From JAKLDO01 sp035354435 (lineage in GTDB: Bacteria > UBP6 > UBA1177), in contig DAOQAY010000147.1 of NCBI GenBank assembly GCA_035354435.1, positions 1 to 7,063 on the forward strand: a DNA stretch of 7,063 nt, given 5' to 3'. The notes under the pieces are model-generated. The model was not told where the DNA came from, ran no database searches, and worked only from the letters and a program-made list of their open reading frames with translations. This document shows positions 1 to 6,184 of this stretch, in pieces. The position numbers and the translations under genes are program-made. Positions within the stretch are counted from its first letter, which is position 1, and every line of letters starts with the position of its first letter.

Positions 1-3000
1 ATTCCGAAATAGAGTGTTTCATCAAGCATACTGGGCCACCAGACTGCTGTTGATGTTCCCGGAACCGGCATACCGACTATTTTGCCGAGCTTGAGTGTCT
101 TGTAGGCATAAGGGAAAAGATGTGCATCACTGTAATTGCTTTCGCTCACCAGAAGAATGCTCTTTTTTGTCCATTGATTAGCAGGATCTCCGCCAAAGTT
201 TTTCTGACCTCTGTGACTGTAGCGGGTGTAGCTCTTTCCGCTGAAGAGTATCGACAGTTCGTTATGAAGCCATCCGCCGCCGTTGAATCTTGTATCAATG
301 ACAATACCCTCACGGTCGTGATATTTCCCCATAATGTCGTTGTAAACTTCCATAAAACTGCGCATATCCATGCCTCTGATGTGGACATACCCCAGCTTTC
401 CTTTTGAAAGCTCATCAACTCGCTGTCTGTTCGTTTCAACCCACCTTTTGTAAAGCAGATCTGATTCAGCTCTGATGTTGATAGGTTTCACCGTTTCTTC
501 CCATTTTTCTTCTTTTTTAGGATCGAGCAGGGCGAGTCTGACATTTTTTCCCGTTTTTCTGTTCATCAGCAGGTCAAAATTGTTTCCGGCGACTGAGATG
601 CCGTCAATCTTTTCTATGACAGTGCCGTTTACAATCTTGCTGGATGCTTTCTGAAGAGGCGAGCCTTCAATTATTTCATCAATTCTCACCCCTTCCGGAA
701 TTAGAGTGTAAAATATGCCGAGCCTGCTTGTGTCATCTCCGAAAGGGTCAACATAAATATATCCGCTTCCGGTATGAGAAGCGTTGAGTTCCCCGAGCAT
801 TTCAGATACCATTTCGGCAAAATCATAATTATTGTTGATATAAGGAATGAAACGGGAGTATTCATCAAAATATTTTTTCCAGTCGACATTGTGCATATCG
901 CCCACATAAAATTTGTCATTAACTGTTTTCCAGACATGCTCGAAAAGATACTGCTTTTCAAGAGTTCCGTCGACACTGAATTCCGCCTGAGGTACCGCCG
1001 GTTTCATTTTTCCATCCGCAGTTGCGATCTTATAAGCCTTTTTTTCCGCCATTACGAAAAGATTGGTTCCTGTTTTGTCGAGTGTCATGCTGAATCCCGG
1101 AGCATCCCAGTAGAACATATTCCTTGCATGAGGAATGGATGCGACAATTCGGTCTTTCTTTTCTCTGAGAGCAATTGCCGATATTTTATATTCAGCCGGT
1201 TCGTTTGTAATAAAATAGAGAGTTTCATTATCAGGAGAGAATACATAATCCTGCACATTTGACGGATTCAGTGATATTTTCATGGTTCTGGCATCGAACT
1301 TGTCATTTTCGAATTTCACGATCTTAACAGGTTCAGGCTCTTTTTTCGGCTGAATATCCTTTTTCACATCTTTGATTTTTGCAGCGGCTTCATCTTTAAG
1401 TTTTTTAGTAATATCAAACTCTTCTTTTGTCAGATTGAATTCATCCATTGCCTCTCTGTTGAGGAAGAACGCATAGATTTCACCCTGATTGATCCATGAA
1501 AGGACGGTGCCTGAACTGTTCCATTTCGGATTTATGTCGTCTGTTCCGGTATTTGTGATATTGATCACGCTTCCTGTCCCGTCACTGGAAACTATACCGA
1601 TCTCACCGCTCCAGAGATCTCTGTCATTGAATATAACAGCGATCTTTGAACCGTCAGGCGACCACTGAAATCTCTGATCCCCGTCCACATAAGAAATGTT
1701 TCTGTCTCCGGGGAGTACGGTAGTATGAACATCTTTTTCAACATTGTAGACAACAAGCTCAGTTCTTTCCTTAAGATAAGCGATCATTTTTCCGTCGGGT
1801 GAATATAAGGGCTGATATGTGTTGAATTCATTGGCAATTACAGGTTTCTCCACCAGTTTTGTAGAAGCAAAGAAGTAAGGTTCGCCTTTTTCCTCGATTG
1901 ATGTTTCATAGATGTTCCATGATCCGTTCCTGAATGCCGAATAGAGTATTTTTCTTCCGTCAGGATGAAAACTTACCCATCTTTCCTCACCGGGAGTGTC
2001 GGTAATTCTTTTTGTAGTTCCTGTTTCGGGATTGAAAGCGTATATCTCACCTCTAAGAACAGCAACCATCTCCATTCCGTCAGGGCTGACCGTTATTTCA
2101 CTTATCTGGTCTAAAAAGGTTCTCATCCGGCTTGTCACTCTTTCGTTGGCAGAATAGATATCAAGTTTAACCGGTTCGCCGCCTTCCTTGAAAGTATAGA
2201 GCTGTCCCCGGTATGAAAAACACATTGTGCCGTCATTACTTGCTGAAAGAAATCGTACAGGATCTACCGTGAAATTTGTAAGCTGTGATTTTTTCCCCTG
2301 AGAGTCGTTTTTCCAGACATTGAAAGATCCGCTTTTTTCACTCAGAAAATAGATGCTGCTGTCATCAGCACTGAAAACAGGGCTGAGATCTTCGCCTTCA
2401 AAATCTGAGATCTTGGTGAATTTTTTCTCAACGACCGAATATTCCCATATATCTCTTGTAACACTTGATTTATGATGTTTTCTCCAGTAATTCTCATAAC
2501 CTTTTCTGTCGTGGTAGACAAATCTTTTTCCGTCTTTGCTGATGTGCATGTCAAAAACAGGTATGGAAAGTTCAAGAACGCTGTTTCCTCCTTCCACAGG
2601 AACAGAATAAAGTTCAGGCAGAACTCTTGAAGGGAACGAAGAATTTTCTTTGTTATCCATTTGTACGGAATTGAAATATATCTTTGAATCATCATTCGAA
2701 AATGTCATGGGTGTTTCATATGCGGAGTTGAAAGTGAGCCTTTTCGATTCTCCACCGTTGACAGACATTACAAAAACATCAAAATTGCCGAACCTGTTGC
2801 TTACAAAAGCTATTTTTGAGCTGTCATGCGACCAGACCGGGTTTGATTCAAAGTATTCGGATGTTGTGAGAGCTCTTGCAAAACCGCCTGCAACCGGTGT
2901 GATGTAAATGTCACCCATATAGCTGAATGCAATTTGTTTTCCGTCAGGTGAAATAGAAGGGTATCTAAGCCAGTCAAGCTTGTTCGCTTCATTTTTAACT

Positions 3001-3152
3001 GAGTTGAACTGACCGTTAAATTCACTGCCGTCAAGAACCTGTGCTGTTGAGCTTTTTTTCTCATCTGAACAGAAAAACCTGCTCATAAAAGAGTTTTTGC
3101 AAGATACAAAAAGCAAGCTCACTAAAATAGCTGAAATAATAAGTTTTTTCAT
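1..3152 (-). CDS. Tricorn-like S41 serine protease, lipoprotein, C-terminus beyond window
   Basis: I translated the minus strand from the ATG at 3152 and found an unbroken frame of 1050 codons running off the window. The N-terminus is a lipoprotein signal (MKKLIISAILVSLLFVSC, lipid on C18), so the enzyme probably acts in the envelope. Next come repeated WD40-like blades with SPDGK-type turns: about six at residues 58-340 and seven at 348-718, matching the tricorn six-plus-seven propeller plan. A helical segment follows, with Ser792-His793 in LGELNASHTG, then a PDZ domain (about 808-885) and an S41 core with NGGG (957-960, probable oxyanion hole) and the nucleophile Ser1008 in NYSDAHLF. The fourth tricorn active-site residue, a Glu about 58 residues further on, falls beyond base 1. 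Tricorn family enzymes cut peptides from larger proteases into short fragments; the substrate here is unknown. A Lys/Glu/Pro-rich linker sits at 583-610. The gene lies 78 bases downstream of lon in the same direction. The family call is firm; the cellular role is inferred. Confidence 0.93.
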   Translation of the reverse strand, partial: MKKLIISAILVSLLFVSCKNSFMSRFFCSDEKKSSTAQVLDGSEFNGQFNSVKNEANKLDWLRYPSISPDGKQIAFSYMGDIYITPVAGGFARALTTSEYFESNPVWSHDSSKIAFVSNRFGNFDVFVMSVNGGESKRLTFNSAYETPMTFSNDDSKIYFNSVQMDNKENSSFPSRVLPELYSVPVEGGNSVLELSIPVFDMHISKDGKRFVYHDRKGYENYWRKHHKSSVTRDIWEYSVVEKKFTKISDFEGEDLSPVFSADDSSIYFLSEKSGSFNVWKNDSQGKKSQLTNFTVDPVRFLSASNDGTMCFSYRGQLYTFKEGGEPVKLDIYSANERVTSRMRTFLDQISEITVSPDGMEMVAVLRGEIYAFNPETGTTKRITDTPGEERWVSFHPDGRKILYSAFRNGSWNIYETSIEEKGEPYFFASTKLVEKPVIANEFNTYQPLYSPDGKMIAYLKERTELVVYNVEKDVHTTVLPGDRNISYVDGDQRFQWSPDGSKIAVIFNDRDLWSGEIGIVSSDGTGSVINITNTGTDDINPKWNSSGTVLSWINQGEIYAFFLNREAMDEFNLTKEEFDITKKLKDEAAAKIKDVKKDIQPKKEPEPVKIVKFENDKFDARTMKISLNPSNVQDYVFSPDNETLYFITNEPAEYKISAIALREKKDRIVASIPHARNMFYWDAPGFSMTLDKTGTNLFVMAEKKAYKIATADGKMKPAVPQAEFSVDGTLEKQYLFEHVWKTVNDKFYVGDMHNVDWKKYFDEYSRFIPYINNNYDFAEMVSEMLGELNASHTGSGYIYVDPFGDDTSRLGIFYTLIPEGVRIDEIIEGSPLQKASSKIVNGTVIEKIDGISVAGNNFDLLMNRKTGKNVRLALLDPKKEEKWEETVKPINIRAESDLLYKRWVETNRQRVDELSKGKLGYVHIRGMDMRSFMEVYNDIMGKYHDREGIVIDTRFNGGGWLHNELSILFSGKSYTRYSHRGQKNFGGDPANQWTKKSILLVSESNYSDAHLFPYAYKTLKLGKIVGMPVPGTSTAVWWPSMLDETLYFG

Positions 3153-3159
3153 GAAACAA

Positions 3160-3163
3160 CCCC
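3160..3163 (-). promoter_or_regulatory. Ribosome-binding site of the tricorn-like gene
   Basis: On the minus strand GGGG lies seven bases before the ATG at 3152. It is a weak Shine-Dalgarno site, and two of its four G's belong to the 3' arm of the inverted repeat at 3162-3194, so its exposure may depend on RNA folding. Confidence 0.5.
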
Positions 3164-3194
3164 GTAATATTTCTGTCCGGGAGAATTTTTACGG
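3162..3194 (-). repeat. Imperfect inverted repeat in the leader of the tricorn-like gene
   Basis: On the minus strand, CCGTAA is matched by TTACGG at the other end. After a three-position stretch with two A-A mismatches, TTCT pairs with AGAA around a seven-base centre CCCGGAC. The element fills about 33 of the 78 bases between lon and the tricorn-like gene. It is not followed by a T-run in the direction of transcription, so it does not look like an intrinsic terminator of the operon. It touches the GGGG ribosome-binding site, so it could instead modulate translation, or be a DNA operator. A weak promoter-like pair (TTGATT at 3213-3208, TAAAAA at 3191-3186) overlaps it, but is too poor to call. 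The repeat is seen directly; the function is inferred. Confidence 0.5.
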
Positions 3195-3230
3195 TTTTTA
3201 AGAAATAAATCAAATATATAAACGATGATA

Positions 3231-5579
3231 TTATTTTTTGAAAAGTCTTTTGAAAACTTCAATATATTCTGAAACGAAATGGACTTTTATTCCACCTTTG
3301 ATTTCGGGTGAGATGCTTTCATAAAGTGCTCTGTTCTTTTCAGGCATGAAAACTTCGGTCACTTTGTTTCTTCCTGCGGCGAGAAGCTTTTCTTTGAGTC
3401 CGCCGATTGGAAGAACTTCACCTGTCAGGCTTATTTCTCCAGTCATTGCGATTAGCGGATCGATTTCTTTTTTGAGGAAAAGTGACAGCAGTGCGGTGGT
3501 TATTGTGATACCTGCACTCGGGCCGTCCTTGGGAATTGCACCGGCTGGAAAGTGAATGTGTATGTCCTTATTTTCAATGGTGAAATCAGGTCCCAGCCCA
3601 AAAGTTTCAGCATTACTTTGAATGAATGACAGAGCTATACGGGCAGATTCTTTCATTATGTCGCCAAGCTGTCCTGTAAGAATAAGTCCGCCTTTGCCTT
3701 TCATCCAGTTCGCTTCGATTTTCAGAGTACTTCCGCCGAATTGAGTCCATGCAAGTCCTGTAATTACGCCGATACGGCCTTCATAATCAAGTTCGGTATC
3801 TGAAAAAGGAGGAAGTTTCAGGTATTTTTCAGCGACTTTCGGAGTTATCAGTTTCGGAGTTTCTTTTTTCTGAACTTTCAGCGTTGTCACTTTTCTGCAG
3901 ATAGAACCGATGTTCCGCTCAAGGTTCCTGACTCCAGATTCTCTTGTGTATCTCCTTGAAATAAAAAGGAGAGCTTCTTTAGAAAATGAGAGATCTTTTT
4001 TATTAAGCCCGCAATTTTCAAGCTGTCTTGGGATAAGATATTTCTTAGCTATTTCAAGGCGTTCCGGGTCGGTATAACCTGAAAGTCTGATCACTTCCAT
4101 CCTGTCTTTGAGCGGAGCTGGAATTGTCTCTTCCCAGTTCGCAGTGGCAATGAAGAACACTTTGCTCAGGTCAAAAGGTATTCCGATGTAATTATCAAGA
4201 AATGAAAAATTCTGCTCAGGATCAAGCACTTCGAGCAGTGCGGAAGATGGGTCGCCTCTGAAATCCTTGCCGACTTTGTCAATTTCGTCAAGCATGAAAA
4301 CAGGATTCATTGCGCCTGATGTTTTTATTCCTTCTATGATTTTTCCCGGCATTGCACCGATATAAGTTCTTCTGTGACCGCGTATTTCTGCTTCGTCATG
4401 CAGTCCGCCGAGGCTCAGTCTGTAGAATTTTCTTCCCAGAGCCCGTGCAATGGATTTTCCAAGAGAAGTTTTCCCTACTCCCGGAGGCCCGATGAAGCAG
4501 AGTATCGGAGATTTTGATGTGCCGCGGATCTGTCTCACTGCGAGAAATTCAAGTATTCTTTCCTTCACATCCTCAAGACCGAAGTGGTCATCTTCAAGTA
4601 TTTTTCCTGCTTTTGTTATGTCCTTATTGTCCGGTGTTTCGCTGTTCCACGGAAGTTCGAGGATCGTGTCAAGCCATGTTTTGATTACAACAGTTTCTGA
4701 TGCAGCAGGGTTCATTGTCCTGAGACGGTCAAGCTGTTTTGTCGCTTCACTTTTCACATTTTCAGGAAGGTTGGTTTCAGCGAGCTTTTTTTCATAAGCC
4801 TGAATTTCAGACAGGTGTGGATCATCGTTTCCCAGCTCTTTCTGGATCTGTTTCATCTGTTCCTTGAGATAGTACTCCTTCTGTGCTTTCCCGAGCCGTT
4901 CTTTCGCTTTGTTCCTGATATCGGACTGGATCTCAAGCAGATTTATCTCTTTTTCAAGGTTTTCGTGTACTATCTGAAGCTTTCTGACTTGAGAGTTTTC
5001 CTCAAGCACCCGTTGTGAAAGTTCAATGGATTTAGATAGATGGTTCAGAATTATCTCGGCAAGTCTTCCGGGGTTTTTTACGCTCTGGATCGCTCCGAGT
5101 GCTTCTGGCGGAAGAGATATTTCGCCTCTGTCTGCTATCATTTTTATCTGATTTTTTATTTCAACCATAAGTGCCTGAGCCAGTATGTTCTGGGAATCAT
5201 CGGTTTCTTCAATAACAGCAACATGCGCTTTGTAATAATTTCCTTCACTGTCAAATGCGACATCGCTCAAAGATGCTTTTTTCGAACCCTGAATGAGCAG
5301 TGTCATGCTTCCGTCAAAGCTTTTCTGCATTCTTATTATTGTTGCGACCGTTCCTGTCAGATAAAGACTTTTATCGCTTATCTCTTCACTTGCGGCATCT
5401 TTCTGGGCTGTGACTATGAGAAATCCTTCACCGGTAATGGCTCTGTTCACGGCCAGTGCTGAAAATCCCCGCTGGACATTTACATTCAGTATCATATATG
5501 GAAAAAGCACTGAATCTTTAAGCGGAAGGACTGGGAGTATATCCGGAATAGGCTTTATCTCATTATTTTCATTGACCAT
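3231..5579 (-). CDS. lon: ATP-dependent protease Lon (endopeptidase La)
   Basis: Lon is a cytoplasmic AAA+ protease that unfolds and degrades damaged and regulatory proteins as a homohexamer. From the ATG at 5579 the protein has 782 residues, almost the length of E. coli Lon. The order is an N-terminal substrate-recognition domain (about 14-200, beginning ILPVLPLKDSVLFPYM), a long coiled coil (about 185-290, QKEYYLKEQMKQIQKELG), the AAA+ module with Walker A GPPGVGKT (364-371) and Walker B FMLDEID (Asp431, Glu432), sensor-1 and arginine-finger regions (IATANWEETIPAPLKDRME, GVRNLERNI), and the protease domain. The catalytic dyad is Ser688 in PKDGPSAG and Lys731 in GGLKEK, 43 residues apart as in E. 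coli. The frame is open up to an ATG at 5627, but that start would overlap hsp20 by 47 bases. The ATG at 5579 has GAGG five bases upstream, and its N-terminus begins shortly before the conserved domain. No residue needed for activity appears to be missing. Probably co-translated with hsp20. Confidence 0.98.
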   Translation of the reverse strand: MVNENNEIKPIPDILPVLPLKDSVLFPYMILNVNVQRGFSALAVNRAITGEGFLIVTAQKDAASEEISDKSLYLTGTVATIIRMQKSFDGSMTLLIQGSKKASLSDVAFDSEGNYYKAHVAVIEETDDSQNILAQALMVEIKNQIKMIADRGEISLPPEALGAIQSVKNPGRLAEIILNHLSKSIELSQRVLEENSQVRKLQIVHENLEKEINLLEIQSDIRNKAKERLGKAQKEYYLKEQMKQIQKELGNDDPHLSEIQAYEKKLAETNLPENVKSEATKQLDRLRTMNPAASETVVIKTWLDTILELPWNSETPDNKDITKAGKILEDDHFGLEDVKERILEFLAVRQIRGTSKSPILCFIGPPGVGKTSLGKSIARALGRKFYRLSLGGLHDEAEIRGHRRTYIGAMPGKIIEGIKTSGAMNPVFMLDEIDKVGKDFRGDPSSALLEVLDPEQNFSFLDNYIGIPFDLSKVFFIATANWEETIPAPLKDRMEVIRLSGYTDPERLEIAKKYLIPRQLENCGLNKKDLSFSKEALLFISRRYTRESGVRNLERNIGSICRKVTTLKVQKKETPKLITPKVAEKYLKLPPFSDTELDYEGRIGVITGLAWTQFGGSTLKIEANWMKGKGGLILTGQLGDIMKESARIALSFIQSNAETFGLGPDFTIENKDIHIHFPAGAIPKDGPSAGITITTALLSLFLKKEIDPLIAMTGEISLTGEVLPIGGLKEKLLAAGRNKVTEVFMPEKNRALYESISPEIKGGIKVHFVSEYIEVFKRLFKK

Positions 5580-5580
5580 T

Positions 5581-6039
5581 TTAACCTCGTTGCTCAATTT
5601 CGATTTTATTAATGCCTCTTTTTTCATCCACGATAGGAAATCTCACTGTCAGTACTCCGTCCTCAAGCGTTGCCGAGGCTGCGGAAAGGTTTACTGCCTT
5701 CCCGAGATGAATGATCTTATTGAAAACTCCGTTATCTCTTTCGAGACAGACACAGTTTTCATACCTGTGGCATCTGAGCGTTTCTTTTATTCCGCTAACC
5801 TGCATCAGCTGATCTGCTGCAACCAGCGATATGGCATCCATCGTAAGTCCCGGAACTTCGATCTCAACAACAAGCTCATTTGCCGAGGTATCAATAAACA
5901 CATCATAAGGGAAGTCAATCTCCTCTTTCGGCGATTTTTCCGGATCAATAAGTTCCTGAAATGCCCGTTCTATCTCATTTACAAGTTCACGGTACTGCTT
6001 TAAAAGCCACAGATTGTCGTTTTCCTTTCTGCCGGTCAT
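5581..6039 (-). CDS. Small heat-shock protein, Hsp20/alpha-crystallin family
   Basis: This 152-residue protein is a member of the ATP-independent holdase chaperones that bind unfolding proteins as large oligomers in the cytoplasm. A short charged N-terminal arm (1-42) precedes the alpha-crystallin domain. It starts at DVFIDTSANELVVEIEVPG (about 46-64), continues through ERDNGVFNKIIHLGKAVN (100-117), and ends with the family signature ATLEDGVLTVRFP (123-135, the A-x-x-x-x-G-V-L motif). The tail contains IEI (146-148), a candidate for the I-x-I motif that links dimers into oligomers. One oddity is Cys90, His91, Cys96 and Cys98 close together in the middle of the domain, where most family members have no cysteine. 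The start at 6039 follows AGGTG by four bases. It is the first gene of the minus-strand cluster and is one base from lon, so its products probably hand clients to, or share heat control with, Lon. The family call is firm; the oligomer behaviour is inferred from the family. Confidence 0.93.
   Translation of the reverse strand: MTGRKENDNLWLLKQYRELVNEIERAFQELIDPEKSPKEEIDFPYDVFIDTSANELVVEIEVPGLTMDAISLVAADQLMQVSGIKETLRCHRYENCVCLERDNGVFNKIIHLGKAVNLSAASATLEDGVLTVRFPIVDEKRGINKIEIEQRG
5585..5588 (-). promoter_or_regulatory. Ribosome-binding site that decides the lon start
   Basis: On the minus strand GAGG sits five bases before the ATG at 5579 and lies inside the last codons of hsp20. The hsp20 TAA (5583-5581) falls within the spacer, so ribosomes finishing hsp20 stop one base short of the lon start, an arrangement typical of translational coupling. 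This supports 5579 over the upstream in-frame ATG at 5627. Confidence 0.8.
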
Positions 6040-6043
6040 GTTC

Positions 6044-6048
6044 CACCT
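6044..6048 (-). promoter_or_regulatory. Ribosome-binding site of hsp20
   Basis: On the minus strand AAAAGGTGGAAC precedes the ATG at 6039. The AGGTG core matches the Shine-Dalgarno consensus and lies four bases from the start. Confidence 0.7.
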
Positions 6049-6066
6049 TTTAAAATGTTACGGCTG

Positions 6067-6095
6067 AGTTTAACCCATTGAAAAAAATATGGCAA
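6067..6095 (-). promoter_or_regulatory. Candidate housekeeping-type promoter for the hsp20-lon cluster
   Basis: Reading the minus strand, a -35 box TTGCCA (6095-6090, one mismatch to TTGACA) and a -10 box TAAACT (6072-6067, four of six matches to TATAAT) are separated by 17 bases. Transcription would begin near 6060, leaving a leader of about 20 bases that carries the ribosome-binding site. I see no CIRCE element and no clear sigma-32 pair, so any heat control must come from something else. This is a consensus match by eye only. Confidence 0.45.
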
Positions 6096-6101
6096 GAAAT
6101 G

Positions 6102-6126
6102 GAGTCTCTACCTGAATAATTGACTC
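6102..6126. repeat. Short inverted repeat GAGTC-N15-GACTC in the divergent region
   Basis: GAGTC at 6102-6106 is mirrored by GACTC at 6122-6126. It lies between the two candidate divergent promoters, just upstream of the minus-strand -35 box and touching the plus-strand -35 box. The half-sites are only five bases, so chance is possible. If real, it would be a protein-binding site able to act on both directions. Confidence 0.25.
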
Positions 6127-6148
6127 TTTTCCCGAAAAACTGTACGGT
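6120..6148 (+). promoter_or_regulatory. Candidate promoter for the rightward lipoprotein gene
   Basis: TTGACT (6120-6125, five of six matches to TTGACA) is followed after 17 bases by TACGGT (6143-6148), a poor -10 box preceded by an extended TG. The weak -10 overlaps the palindrome at 6136-6151, which would suit a regulated promoter. Called by eye; no other good pair was seen between 6096 and 6184. Confidence 0.35.
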
Positions 6149-6151
6149 TTT
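6136..6151. repeat. Near-perfect 16-base palindrome, candidate operator
   Basis: AAAACTGTACGGTTTT reads the same on both strands apart from one central-arm pair (T6/G11). It covers the candidate -10 region of the rightward promoter and lies 34 bases before the lipoprotein start. A palindrome this size at a promoter is typical of a dimeric repressor site, but no regulator gene is in the window. The dyad is seen; the operator role is inferred. Confidence 0.35.
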
Positions 6152-6174
6152 GTGTCGCTGAATAACTTAATTAT

Positions 6175-6178
6175 GGAG
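6175..6178 (+). promoter_or_regulatory. Ribosome-binding site that decides the DUF4349 gene start
   Basis: GGAG lies six bases before the ATG at 6185. It follows the alternative starts at 6152 and 6173, so it cannot serve either of them. Confidence 0.75.
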
Positions 6179-6184
6179 AATGAC

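Noticed and set aside
774..1262. Plus-strand open frame of 162 codons
   Set aside because: It is antisense to the tricorn-like gene, whose frame is unbroken and has clear domain motifs. The translation has no recognisable pattern.
2342..3064. Minus-strand open frames of 84 and 117 codons within the tricorn-like gene
   Set aside because: They are in other frames of a long coding sequence that I could translate without interruption. They are not evidence of a frameshift.
3162..3200. Inverted repeat followed by a T-run on the plus strand as an intrinsic terminator
   Set aside because: Terminator-like geometry exists only for plus-strand transcription, and no plus-strand gene ends there. On the coding strand no T-run follows.
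5580..5627. Upstream in-frame ATG giving a 798-residue Lon
   Set aside because: It lies 47 bases inside hsp20 and would add 16 residues before the usual Lon N-terminus. The ATG at 5579 has the well-placed GAGG.
5410..6003. Plus-strand open frame of 197 codons
   Set aside because: It is antisense to hsp20 and the 5' end of lon, both firm genes. It has no domain signature and reflects the codon bias of the opposite strand.
6152..6184. GTG at 6152 or ATG at 6173 as the start of the DUF4349 gene
   Set aside because: Both precede the GGAG or overlap its region, and would put extra residues in front of a complete lipoprotein signal that starts at 6185.
6040..6184. CIRCE (HrcA) element or sigma-32 promoter upstream of hsp20
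   Set aside because: I looked for the TTAGCACTC/GAGTGCTAA inverted repeat and the CTTGAA/CCCCAT pair and found neither. GAGTC/GACTC is too short and does not match CIRCE.
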